Assembly (NCBI GenBank): GCA_964490935.1
Contig: CAZBEO010000074.1
Location: 1-17,023 of the forward strand
Source: JAQVYB01 sp964490935
GTDB taxonomy: Bacteria; Verrucomicrobiota; Kiritimatiellia; RZYC01
Direction of reading: 5' to 3'
DNA: 17,023 nt
Shown here in pieces: positions 7,648 through 15,013 of the stretch. Position 1 is the first letter of the stretch. Each line of letters starts with the position of its first letter. Made by a program: the position numbers and the translations under genes. The notes beneath the pieces are model-generated. The model saw only the letters and a program-made list of their open reading frames with translations. It searched no databases and had not been told where the DNA came from.

Positions 7648-10600
7648 TCAATAGACTACGGCGAGCGGACTCTGCAATGCGGGGTCGCCCGGGGCGTCTT
7701 CAAGTTGGTCCGGGGTGCCGATGGGCAGGAGTACATCGCCGCTGCGAGTATTGACCAGATCGCGCCCGAGGGCCAGCCCGCGAACGCGTATGGAGACCCC
7801 CTCCATGGCAGCCACAAGGATTCGCACCGGGCTGAACGCCAGCCCCGATTCCAGACGGGTCAACGCTTCCTCTTCGGGCGGCTGATCCAACAGGAGAATG
7901 AAGCCATCACTGCCGAGGGCCTTGACCTGGCGTTCGAGTATCTCGGCGGTAACCCCATCCAGCGAAGTCAGCCGGACCAGAGGCAGGAACCAGACGCGGT
8001 AGTAGGAGGTGAAAAGCCGCAGCAGCGGCATATCCGCATCGCTGCGCAAACGGAAGAGATTTTCACCAGCCGCCTCGAAGCACTGCGGGGCGAAGACGGT
8101 GAATTGATCCACGGAGGTGCGCAACGCTTCAAGCGCCTTTTCAAAGGAAGCCACATCGGGCACCGGATTCATCCAGGCCACCCGCAGCGGCAGCGGACCA
8201 GCCGCCAGGGTGAGAAAGTCAGCCGAGGCCGTTCCGCGTTCTTCATCGTTCACGGCGGCACCGCACCAGCCATATTGAATCTCCGGCGGCACGAAAAGAC
8301 GGCTGTCGGAGACGGGCCGACCATCCACATAACCCATCGCTCCCTGCGCGTTCACGACGAGACGAAGGCGGACCACGTCGTCGCCACCCATCCAGGGTTG
8401 CGTCCGCTGATCGAGCATGATGCCATCGCGCCAGACCTGCAAATGCAGCACCCCTTTCTGGCTCAGTCCAAAACGCACCGCATGGCGCGAATTGCGCCGC
8501 GCATAGAGCCAGCAATCGCCCCGGACGGGGCGCACATCTGCTTCCGTAAATACGTTCTGCAGGTGTATGCTTCCTCGTAACTGCAACGAAAGTTCGCCGT
8601 TTCCCGGGGCGGCCTGCACCCGTATTTTTCCGGGGACGCCCGTGTAGCCTCCGCCGGAAATCATCCAGCGATCACGCAGGAGCCCGCCCGCGAAGTCGGT
8701 ACGTTCCACGCCGGGCGTCGGAAGCAGGCGATCGAACGGCGCGGGCACAGCACCCTCGTCATCCTCCGGAAACAGGCTGAGTACGCGCCGCTGCAAGATA
8801 CCCGACCAGGGCAGGCTCAACAGCTCGTTGCGCCAGAGAATGTTTCCATAATCCGAGGGAAACATGGCTTTGTCGCCGGCGAGGGCCAATTGTCGCATGG
8901 CCTCGCGGTAGGCGGGGGTATCCGACTGCATGAAGCGCAAGCGGATGGCCTGGGCCTCCAGATTATCGGGCTGGCGTTCGAGGAGTTGGCTGATCAGTTC
9001 CATGGCGTCGTCATCGCGCTGATTGCGCAGGAGCCACTGAATTTGCGCCATCAGTATCTGCGAATTTCCGGGAAAGAGCCGCGCATAGAGATTGAGCGAA
9101 TCCCGGGCTTCATCGAGCCTTCCCATTTTTTCGAGTACTTCGGCGCGGCGGATGACGAGAGAAAACTGACCCGGATCAAGCTTCAGGCTTCGGTTGTAAA
9201 AATCCAAAGCCTGCGGCCAGTGCCCCATGGCTAACTGGACATCGCCGAGCAGCATGAGCGCCCGGGGATTTTCAGGGTCTTCCTTCAACCATTCCTGCCA
9301 GGCTTGGAGGGCCTTTGGAAAGTCATTTTCATCGTAAGAGGCCCAGCCGGACTGCTCCAGGCGCCGGATGCGGTCGGCCTGTGTCTCCCGGCTTTCGGGG
9401 GCGTTCACTTGGCTGATCATGTAGAAGAGCGGCAACTCTTCATCCTCTTCCTCCGGCACCTCAACGGCATCAATTTTCTGATCGCTATTCACGCCTTTCT
9501 CATTCTTCAGTTGAGAATCCTCTCCCACCACGAGTTGGACGCCGGGAACCACCGCTAGAATGGAATTAACGGCCGCGACGGTTTCCAGCGCCTTCGGCAG
9601 GCTCAGCAGCATGTGCAGTCCACGAGTCTTCAACTCCGACCTGCACTGCTGCAACCAGAGCGCCATGGAGGAAATATTGGGCTCTTCCATGCCGCTCATA
9701 TTGATGTAGAGCCCATCGGCCTTCATCTCTTCAGCTTTGCCGGCGAGATGGACAGGCGAAAGACGAGGCAGGCCCTGCGAGCCATCCACAAACACGCAGG
9801 GGTATAGATGGAGATGGTTGATGTCGGCCAGCAGTCGATAGAGGCTGAAATCCTGCTCGCTGCGGACCTGCCCACCGGCTTCGGTCAGGCGGAGCCACTC
9901 GGGGCTGATATCGGTCAATCGATAGGCGTTGTCGTTGATCCAGCGGAAGACATGCGGTTCACGTCGGCTACGTTCCTGCCAGAAAACCAGCGAGGCGGGC
10001 TGATTCAGCAGATGTACATCCTGAATATTCACGCGGGCGCGACCTTTCTGCGGGCTCCAGACGCTCAAGCCCAGCAACCCCGGATTCTGACTGCCCCGCA
10101 ACACGACGCGCTGCGAAAACAGCGGGAGTCCGTCCAGCAGCGCATAGAGCAGATTGTTGCGGATGTATACATCGAGCGTATGCGAGGTGTTTTTCTCGGT
10201 GCGCAGGGAGGACGAAGCCAGCGTGAAGCGATCCGAAGAAACATGTTTCTGCCGCAGCCAGACACCGCTCTCCACCAGCGGCTCATTCACATCCGGCTCG
10301 GTGCCGTCCACGCCCGCCATCTGACGCAACCACGCCCCCTGCTGAATATCGATGCCGAGATATACGAAGCGTTCCTCATCCGGCGTGGAACGAAAGTAGA
10401 GGCCCAACTGTCCTTCTTCGAGGCGGAAGGTGATGGAGGCGTTGAAGTCGCGGCTGAGGTCGCTACCGGCGAGCCACATTTTTGCGCCGGTGGTGTTGGT
10501 GGGGGCATAGAGAGTCAGCCCGCCCTGATGATCCGGCTCCATGGAGCCCCAATCCACAATCCAGGCACCCTCAGCGAGCCCATTACCATCGACCACGATG

Positions 10601-11625
10601 GGACTCTCCATCGGCCAGGATTTTTCGAGGTAGCTCACGAGTTCCTCGCCGGTCCAGGCTGAATCAACCAGCAGCCGGTTCAGACGGCGCGGATCGCTGA
10701 ACCGCGTATTGACAGCCAGCTTGCCCGTGATGAAGCCAAGCTGATAATAACGTTCCACGAGGGACATGTTGAGGTAGCGCGGCAAGGCGGCACGCGATTG
10801 AAACTGCCCGAAATCGCCATAAGGATAGGCATAGGCCATCGGTGTCTTTCCGGTTTCCTGCTGAATCAGACTCAGACATTCCTCGTGGTCTGCACTCAGG
10901 CGGGTCGTGAATTCATCCAGCGATTCAAAGCGCTTCTCTTCCGGCATCCAGCGCGGTGTGGTCATGAAATTACCCATGCGACCCCGGGAACTGGTTTGCA
11001 CTTTGCTGAAGCCGTTATGACTCTGTGCGCCGATTTCCCACCGGCGTGAACGAACCATATCGCGCACGTAGGGCCACCAGATCGACGCCTGATCCTCCTC
11101 CTGAATGGATTGGGTCCAGAGAAACATTACGGCATTCCATCCCGCACGCCGCAGGATCGAGCGCACCCCGAAGTAGGCGTTTTTTTTGCTGTGATCAAAC
11201 GTAAGCAGCACCGCCTTGCGGGGAAGCGGCGCATTGCTTTGATAAAGCCCCGCCACATCCTGCAGCGTAATGGGGTGATAGCCGTTCTCCCGCAGCGCGT
11301 TCAACTGCCGCTTGAACTGCCACGGTTTCAACCCACCCGGCTTGTCCGAAATATTATCGTAGACCAGCGCGGCGAATTCATAGGAATCGCGCACGCCCAC
11401 CTCCGCAGGAGGCCACAACAGACGAGCCGACAAAAGGACGATCGGAATCATCCAGGCCACCACCAAACACAGTGCCATCAGGTAATAAAACCAAGTGGTG
11501 GAATAGCGCACTTTCTGCGGAGGCACAAACCCACTGGGCTTCGGCCAGTTTTTTTTATGCTGCCGGTGCTCTCCGGTTTCCTGCACGGGAAATTCAATGG
11601 AACCGTTCGATTGCTCTTTTTTCAT
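7648..11625 (-). CDS. Membrane-anchored multidomain exopolysaccharide-modifying protein (CE4-like, jelly-roll, GH18-like, TPR)
   Basis: The protein has 1325 residues. ATG 11625 overlaps the glycosyltransferase stop as TGATG, with GGGGA about eight bases upstream; an in-frame ATG at 11640 would add five residues. Residues 1-45 are a basic cytoplasmic tail and 46-70 a membrane helix. Residues 80-335 are a polysaccharide-deacetylase-like domain: TFDH (142-145) in place of the usual TFDD, QSHNG with H203 but no second His, and YPYGDFG (267-273). Residues about 350-545 are a lectin-like jelly roll. Residues 560-700 resemble a GH18-type barrel (DISPEWLRLT at 572-581; DGLYINMSGMEE at 637-648 where DGxxxDxE is expected). 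An acidic linker (720-732) is followed by TPRs (about 750-895), a second jelly roll (980-1140) and a second barrel-like piece (1146-1305). Deacetylase plus hydrolase order recalls PgaB. The missing metal and acid residues suggest binding rather than catalysis, which is inference. Confidence 0.75.
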   Translation of the reverse strand: MKKEQSNGSIEFPVQETGEHRQHKKNWPKPSGFVPPQKVRYSTTWFYYLMALCLVVAWMIPIVLLSARLLWPPAEVGVRDSYEFAALVYDNISDKPGGLKPWQFKRQLNALRENGYHPITLQDVAGLYQSNAPLPRKAVLLTFDHSKKNAYFGVRSILRRAGWNAVMFLWTQSIQEEDQASIWWPYVRDMVRSRRWEIGAQSHNGFSKVQTSSRGRMGNFMTTPRWMPEEKRFESLDEFTTRLSADHEECLSLIQQETGKTPMAYAYPYGDFGQFQSRAALPRYLNMSLVERYYQLGFITGKLAVNTRFSDPRRLNRLLVDSAWTGEELVSYLEKSWPMESPIVVDGNGLAEGAWIVDWGSMEPDHQGGLTLYAPTNTTGAKMWLAGSDLSRDFNASITFRLEEGQLGLYFRSTPDEERFVYLGIDIQQGAWLRQMAGVDGTEPDVNEPLVESGVWLRQKHVSSDRFTLASSSLRTEKNTSHTLDVYIRNNLLYALLDGLPLFSQRVVLRGSQNPGLLGLSVWSPQKGRARVNIQDVHLLNQPASLVFWQERSRREPHVFRWINDNAYRLTDISPEWLRLTEAGGQVRSEQDFSLYRLLADINHLHLYPCVFVDGSQGLPRLSPVHLAGKAEEMKADGLYINMSGMEEPNISSMALWLQQCRSELKTRGLHMLLSLPKALETVAAVNSILAVVPGVQLVVGEDSQLKNEKGVNSDQKIDAVEVPEEEDEELPLFYMISQVNAPESRETQADRIRRLEQSGWASYDENDFPKALQAWQEWLKEDPENPRALMLLGDVQLAMGHWPQALDFYNRSLKLDPGQFSLVIRRAEVLEKMGRLDEARDSLNLYARLFPGNSQILMAQIQWLLRNQRDDDAMELISQLLERQPDNLEAQAIRLRFMQSDTPAYREAMRQLALAGDKAMFPSDYGNILWRNELLSLPWSGILQRRVLSLFPEDDEGAVPAPFDRLLPTPGVERTDFAGGLLRDRWMISGGGYTGVPGKIRVQAAPGNGELSLQLRGSIHLQNVFTEADVRPVRGDCWLYARRNSRHAVRFGLSQKGVLHLQVWRDGIMLDQRTQPWMGGDDVVRLRLVVNAQGAMGYVDGRPVSDSRLFVPPEIQYGWCGAAVNDEERGTASADFLTLAAGPLPLRVAWMNPVPDVASFEKALEALRTSVDQFTVFAPQCFEAAGENLFRLRSDADMPLLRLFTSYYRVWFLPLVRLTSLDGVTAEILERQVKALGSDGFILLLDQPPEEEALTRLESGLAFSPVRILVAAMEGVSIRVRGLALGRDLVNTRSGDVLLPIGTPDQLEDAPGDPALQSPLAVVY

Positions 11626-13154
11626 CAGCGTGTTCCCCAACTTGTTTTTCTAAGTGTAAAGAGGGCATAATAGCCCTGCCAACTAAAGAAAACGACATAA
11701 CTGAGCGTGAAGAGAAAGCCGGTCCACCAGTGCGGGCGGCCCGTCTTTTCGAGATAATACAACGCCCACAGCATCGACACCACCAACACGCCCGTCACAT
11801 AAAACCCCGCCGGATTCCCATACATCAACGGGCCGAGAATCAGGGCGTTGAACATCACCAGCGGGGCCAGCATCGGCAAAACAGCCATGGCATACCAGGA
11901 CACTGCCGCCGCCGGATGCTTGCGCCAGAAAAAGCGGCCCGCAAAAAACATCTCGCGAATCCATGAGCGTTTCCAACGCGCCTGCTGCCGCACGTATTTG
12001 TGCCACTTCTCGGGCACGATGGTGGTGGCGAGGGCCTGGTCATCGTAAAGCACGCGATAATCGCGCAGCAGGCAATTGGTCAGACTGCGGTCATCACCAT
12101 AGGTGCAAGTCTTTCCCAAAAACTGCTGATGCAGCCACTCGTCCAGCACCTGCAACACGCACACGCGGCGGTACGCCGAAAAACAGCCAGGACAACAACT
12201 CACCGCGCCGAACACATCCTCCGCCGCCTTCATTACCCGATACGAAACGAAGTAGCGCACGTCCTGCATCTTGGTAAGCGTGTTGACGCCGACGTTCTCC
12301 ACATCCGTGTGGCCCGCCACCGCCGCCACAGTGGGGTCCGCCATCCCCTGCACAATTTTATGCACCGCGCCCGGCATCAAAAAACTGTCCGAATCCACAT
12401 ACACCAGTGCTTCGCCGTGCGCCAGCAGCGCGCCCACCGCCATGCCCGGGCGCTTCCCCTTGTTCTGCTCAAAATCCACGATCACCAACGCGGGATGCCG
12501 CCCCTGCGCCTGCAACATTTCCTCCAGCGTGTTGTCCGTGGAGCCGTCGTTCACGCAAACCACTTCCAGCTTGCTGCGCGGGTAGCCTTCCGCATAAATG
12601 CGTCCGATGGTTTTCTCGATGGACCCGGCCTCGTTTCGGCACGCCACGATCACCGTCACCGTCGGCTCATACCCCACATCCGCAGGTGCCCTGTAGAAGG
12701 CCGCAATCAGAAAACGCGACAGAATAAACACGCCCACCGTCAGGCTGTAGGCATTAACCCAAGGCTGATACCAGAAATATTCCACATTGTGCAGCTTCAG
12801 AATCGTCGCCACCGTCAAAATCACAATGCTGAAAACGGAGAGCAGCACGATCACTACGCGATGGGGACGCCGATACTTGTTGCGATCGCCAGGATTGAGC
12901 ACTTCGTCCGGCTCGGGTGTACGGGGGTGCTTGGCATAGCGCGTCCGGTTCAGTCCTCCCTGGCAAAATGGACAGACTGGCGGTGCCGGTGTGCTCACCA
13001 CATCAATGCTCATCCGGCAACTTGCGCAGTGACATCGCGTGCCCTCCGCCGCCCCCTCATCTTCCTCACGAAAAAAAGTTCTGCGCTGGGCGGTCTCACG
13101 CGACGCGGAGTGGCCCGAGCGATCCAGTATGGAACGGGCGCATCTGCGATTCAT
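11625..13154 (-). CDS. Processive family-2 glycosyltransferase (HAS/NodC/PgaC-like exopolysaccharide synthase), 5' end replaced by an IS
   Basis: The present reading frame has 509 residues from ATG 13154, inside the IS terminal repeat and nine bases after GGAGG (13168-13164). The frame stays open to an ATG at 13178. Residues 41-64 have a zinc-ribbon-like Cys set (CHCASC, CPFC). Membrane helices lie at about 98-119 and 135-153, with more at about 418-500. The GT-A catalytic domain shows CRNEAGS (172-178), VNDGS (201-205), DSDS (254-257, metal-binding), a CCPGCFSAYRR loop (320-330), YGDDRSLTN (352-360, catalytic base region) and QQARW (390-394). GDDR and QQxRW are the motifs of hyaluronan, chitin and NodC-type synthases, so the polymer is probably beta-linked and may contain N-acetylhexosamine. 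Its stop overlaps the start of the deacetylase/hydrolase-like gene, implying translational coupling. The original start was probably ATG 14914, now cut off by the IS. Confidence 0.8.
   Translation of the reverse strand: MNRRCARSILDRSGHSASRETAQRRTFFREEDEGAAEGTRCHCASCRMSIDVVSTPAPPVCPFCQGGLNRTRYAKHPRTPEPDEVLNPGDRNKYRRPHRVVIVLLSVFSIVILTVATILKLHNVEYFWYQPWVNAYSLTVGVFILSRFLIAAFYRAPADVGYEPTVTVIVACRNEAGSIEKTIGRIYAEGYPRSKLEVVCVNDGSTDNTLEEMLQAQGRHPALVIVDFEQNKGKRPGMAVGALLAHGEALVYVDSDSFLMPGAVHKIVQGMADPTVAAVAGHTDVENVGVNTLTKMQDVRYFVSYRVMKAAEDVFGAVSCCPGCFSAYRRVCVLQVLDEWLHQQFLGKTCTYGDDRSLTNCLLRDYRVLYDDQALATTIVPEKWHKYVRQQARWKRSWIREMFFAGRFFWRKHPAAAVSWYAMAVLPMLAPLVMFNALILGPLMYGNPAGFYVTGVLVVSMLWALYYLEKTGRPHWWTGFLFTLSYVVFFSWQGYYALFTLRKTSWGTR
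13127..13135. repeat. Target-site duplication, left copy (GTATGGAAC)
   Basis: This 9-bp direct repeat abuts the left IS end and is identical to 14881-14889. Removing one copy with the IS restores the glycosyltransferase reading frame. Confidence 0.85.
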
Positions 13155-13157
13155 TGA
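13136..13157. repeat. IS left terminal inverted repeat
   Basis: These 22 bp are perfectly complementary to 14859-14880. On the minus strand the repeat contains ATG at 13154-13152, reading outward in frame into the interrupted glycosyltransferase. Confidence 0.9.
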
Positions 13158-13198
13158 CTTCTGCCTCCGCGTCGGCACGGAGGGAACGGCGGGGGTAG

Positions 13199-13504
13199 TT
13201 ACCCGCGCTTGTGGCGTAGTCGGGACGTCTCCAGCGACAGATCGATGATATTCTCGACGAGACGGCGGAACTTCTTGTACTGCGCGACTTCCCTCCTGAT
13301 GGCGGAAAGGCTTTCGGGGCGGACGTATTCCGAGCGGCTTTTGCCCTTGTGTGTGTAACTGATCTGGTTAAACGGCGTCTTGCGTTCGCCGGGGTTCCGG
13401 TACTGTACCGACAGCGTTCCCGGGCGCATCGCACCGATTTTGGCCAGCCCGGCAACCAGCGATGCGATCTTCTTTTCCTTTTTTTCGAGTGTATTCGTTG
13501 ACAT
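13199..13504 (-). CDS. DUF6788-like accessory protein of the IS
   Basis: The protein has 101 residues. ATG 13504 follows AAGGAG with about six bases spacing; the frame extends ten codons further upstream without such a signal. The sequence has a basic, coiled N-terminus (LEKKEKKIASLVAGL), a central GTLSVQYRNPG segment, then HKGKSRSEYVRPESL and a helical QYKKFRRLVENIIDLS tail. This layout matches my recollection of DUF6788 proteins, which are often found beside transposases. The cysteines usual in that family's central loop are absent. It is basic and cytoplasmic, possibly a DNA-binding helper or regulator of the transposase; that role is inference. It is transcribed away from the transposase and points out of the IS into the glycosyltransferase, with 44 bases between its stop and the ATG at 13154. 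Confidence 0.65.
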   Translation of the reverse strand: MSTNTLEKKEKKIASLVAGLAKIGAMRPGTLSVQYRNPGERKTPFNQISYTHKGKSRSEYVRPESLSAIRREVAQYKKFRRLVENIIDLSLETSRLRHKRG

Positions 13505-13574
13505 GGAATCTCCTTTTGCGCAAAGTAGTAGCATTGTAGTGCTACTATATCAACAACAAAAAGATGGAGACACG
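13505..13574. promoter_or_regulatory. Divergent promoter/operator region inside the IS
   Basis: These 70 bases separate the two divergent IS genes. They contain an 8-bp inverted repeat, TAGTAGCA (13526-13533) and TGCTACTA (13540-13547), with a 6-base spacer. This is a candidate operator or hairpin for control of both genes. No strong consensus promoter stands out. Confidence 0.45.
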
Positions 13575-14852
13575 GTGAAAAAGACGGAGGCGGTGCAGGT
13601 CAGTCCCTTGATGGGCATGGAGCGGACATTCTTCGAAGAACGCAGGGAAAGCCTTTGCGCGGATTACGAGGTGCGTGTGCAGGGGCTGGTGGACGAGTGG
13701 GAGGCCTCCTCGAAGGCCGTGGGAGTGCTTGGAAGGAAACGGTTCCTACGTGTCCGGATCATAACGTTCTTTGGGAGCATCACGGTTTGGGTCCGCCAAG
13801 GAGTTGACGACAAGGGCCGGTGGGGCTGCCCGGCGCTTGCGTACCTCGGGATCAAACCCCACCAGCGGTATTCGCCCGACATGGAGAAGCGAATGGCGGT
13901 ACTCGCGTCCGAGACCGGAAGCTATGAAAAAGCGGCCACGGTCGCGGAGGCCACCTGGTTGACGGTCAGCGACGATGCCGTGCGTTCTTTGGTGTTACGG
14001 CTCGGTAAGGTCGCGAAGAACAACCCGCCGCCGGGCACGCACCCCGAAGCCGCGAGCACCGAGGACACGCTCATCATCATGGCCGATGGATGGAACGCTC
14101 GCCACCGCGGAAAGAACTGGGGCCGGAATAAGAAAAACCGGCAATTACCCGACCGCGTCCACTGGCACGAGATTCGCGCGGGGGTGATCTTCAAGCTCTC
14201 CGCCCTGCTGGCCGTCAGCGGGAAGCGCAAGGCCATCATGCACAAGCATATCGTGGCGGTTCCGGCGGAAACTTCGCCGCACGACTTCGGCGTCCTCCTG
14301 CACCAGGAGGCGGTGCGGATGGGTCTCGGGCGGGCGAAGTCCGTCTTCTTCGTCATGGACGGCGGTGTGTGGTTATGGAACATCTACAAGGATCGCTTCG
14401 AGAAATGCTCGAAGGCCATGCTGGACTTCTACCACCTCAGCCAGCACCTCCACACCCTCGGAGCCGCACTCCATGGCCCAGGTTCATCCAAGGCGGCGGC
14501 GTGGTGCGGAAGAATCCTGCACGACCTCAAGCACAAGTCCCCGAAACGCTTATTCAAAACGTTGGATCAACTGCTGGAAGACCCGCCGTCCGACGATCCG
14601 ACCGTGCGGGAGGCCATCCGCGAGCAAAACGCCTACTTCAGGAAACACATCGGCCACATGGACTACGCCGAAAACGCCGCCCTAGGAGTACCGATCGGGA
14701 GCGGCCCGGTGGAATCCCTATGCTCCCAGTTCCAAAACCGGCTCAAAAGAACCGGTCAGTTCTGGACGAAACCCGGCTTCGCCGCGCTCCTGCAGGTCAT
14801 CGTCAAACATTGGAACCGGGAACTGGACTCCCTGTGGCAGGTCGCCGCCTGA
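13575..14852 (+). CDS. ISKra4-like DDE transposase
   Basis: The protein has 425 residues from GTG 13575, five bases after a GGAG. ATG 13611 is an alternative, and the upstream frame overlaps the divergent accessory gene and is unlikely to be translated. A plausible catalytic triad is D171 (IIMADGW), D262 (FVMDGG) and E380 (GSGPVES). Other family-like landmarks are RVHWHEIRAGV (194-204), DFYHLSQHLH (284-293) and the C-terminal RLKRTGQFWTKPGF (389-402). The N-terminal 100 residues resemble the substrate-recognition part of ISKra4 transposases (RRESLCADYE, VTVWVRQG-like). The gene is intact, with no frameshift or stop, so the element may be active. It ends seven bases before the right terminal repeat. 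Confidence 0.85.
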   Translation: MKKTEAVQVSPLMGMERTFFEERRESLCADYEVRVQGLVDEWEASSKAVGVLGRKRFLRVRIITFFGSITVWVRQGVDDKGRWGCPALAYLGIKPHQRYSPDMEKRMAVLASETGSYEKAATVAEATWLTVSDDAVRSLVLRLGKVAKNNPPPGTHPEAASTEDTLIIMADGWNARHRGKNWGRNKKNRQLPDRVHWHEIRAGVIFKLSALLAVSGKRKAIMHKHIVAVPAETSPHDFGVLLHQEAVRMGLGRAKSVFFVMDGGVWLWNIYKDRFEKCSKAMLDFYHLSQHLHTLGAALHGPGSSKAAAWCGRILHDLKHKSPKRLFKTLDQLLEDPPSDDPTVREAIREQNAYFRKHIGHMDYAENAALGVPIGSGPVESLCSQFQNRLKRTGQFWTKPGFAALLQVIVKHWNRELDSLWQVAA

Positions 14853-14858
14853 TTCTGG

Positions 14859-14880
14859 TCAATGAATCGCAGATGCGCCC
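14859..14880. repeat. IS right terminal inverted repeat
   Basis: These 22 bp are perfectly inverted relative to 13136-13157 and lie seven bases after the transposase stop codon. Confidence 0.9.
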
Positions 14881-14889
14881 GTATGGAAC
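14881..14889. repeat. Target-site duplication, right copy (GTATGGAAC)
   Basis: This is a 9-bp direct repeat identical to 13127-13135, immediately outside the right IS end. Confidence 0.85.
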
Positions 14890-14945
14890 TCCACGCTATA
14901 TTCTCGCTTGTCATACATCCCGTCCCGATGATACTGTTCAATTGC

Positions 14946-14974
14946 TTAACAAATGAAGTTGTAAAGCGTATTAC
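14946..14974 (+). promoter_or_regulatory. Possible promoter for the response regulator operon
   Basis: TTAACA (14946-14951, five of six matches) is 17 bases from TATTAC (14969-14974, four of six). It would place the start of transcription near 14981, about 33 bases before ATG 15014. It lies in the roughly 100-base region between the original glycosyltransferase start and the response regulator. Confidence 0.35.
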
Positions 14975-15013
14975 CGTTGTTTCGTTCAGCACATTACAGC
15001 AAAGGGGTCCCTG

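Larger units (their letters stand above)
13136..14880 (+). mobile_element. Complete insertion sequence, ISKra4-like, inserted in the glycosyltransferase gene
   Basis: The element is 1745 bp long. Its ends are perfect 22-bp inverted repeats, starting GGGCGCATCTGCGATT (13136-13157 and 14859-14880). It is flanked by 9-bp direct repeats GTATGGAAC (13127-13135 and 14881-14889). It carries a DDE transposase on + and a small DUF6788-like gene on -, divergently arranged around a 70-base gap. Both the ends and the target copies are perfect, so the insertion looks recent. The family is assigned from transposase motifs only. Confidence 0.9.
14756..14914 (-). pseudogene. Severed 5' stub of the glycosyltransferase gene
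   Basis: From ATG 14914 the minus strand reads MTSENIAWSSI and then enters the right end of the IS, continuing as IS-derived sequence to a stop at 14756 (52 codons). Deleting the IS and one copy of the 9-bp target repeat joins MTSENIAWSSI to LDRSGHSASRETAQRR of the glycosyltransferase in the same frame. This supports 14914 as the original start. The stub alone has no function. Its upstream region (14915-15013) is the divergent promoter region shared with the response regulator. Confidence 0.7.

Noticed and set aside
7582..8580. 332-codon open frame on the plus strand
   Set aside because: It starts in the intergenic repeat and then runs antisense to the end of the 1325-residue protein. There is no ribosome site or domain.
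12000..13157. 385-codon open frame on the plus strand
   Set aside because: It is antisense to the glycosyltransferase, whose catalytic motifs are all present. Its Arg/His-rich translation is a shadow pattern.
13380..13574. Transposase start upstream of 13575
   Set aside because: The extended frame overlaps the divergent accessory gene and the palindromic control region, and GTG 13575 has a well-placed GGAG.
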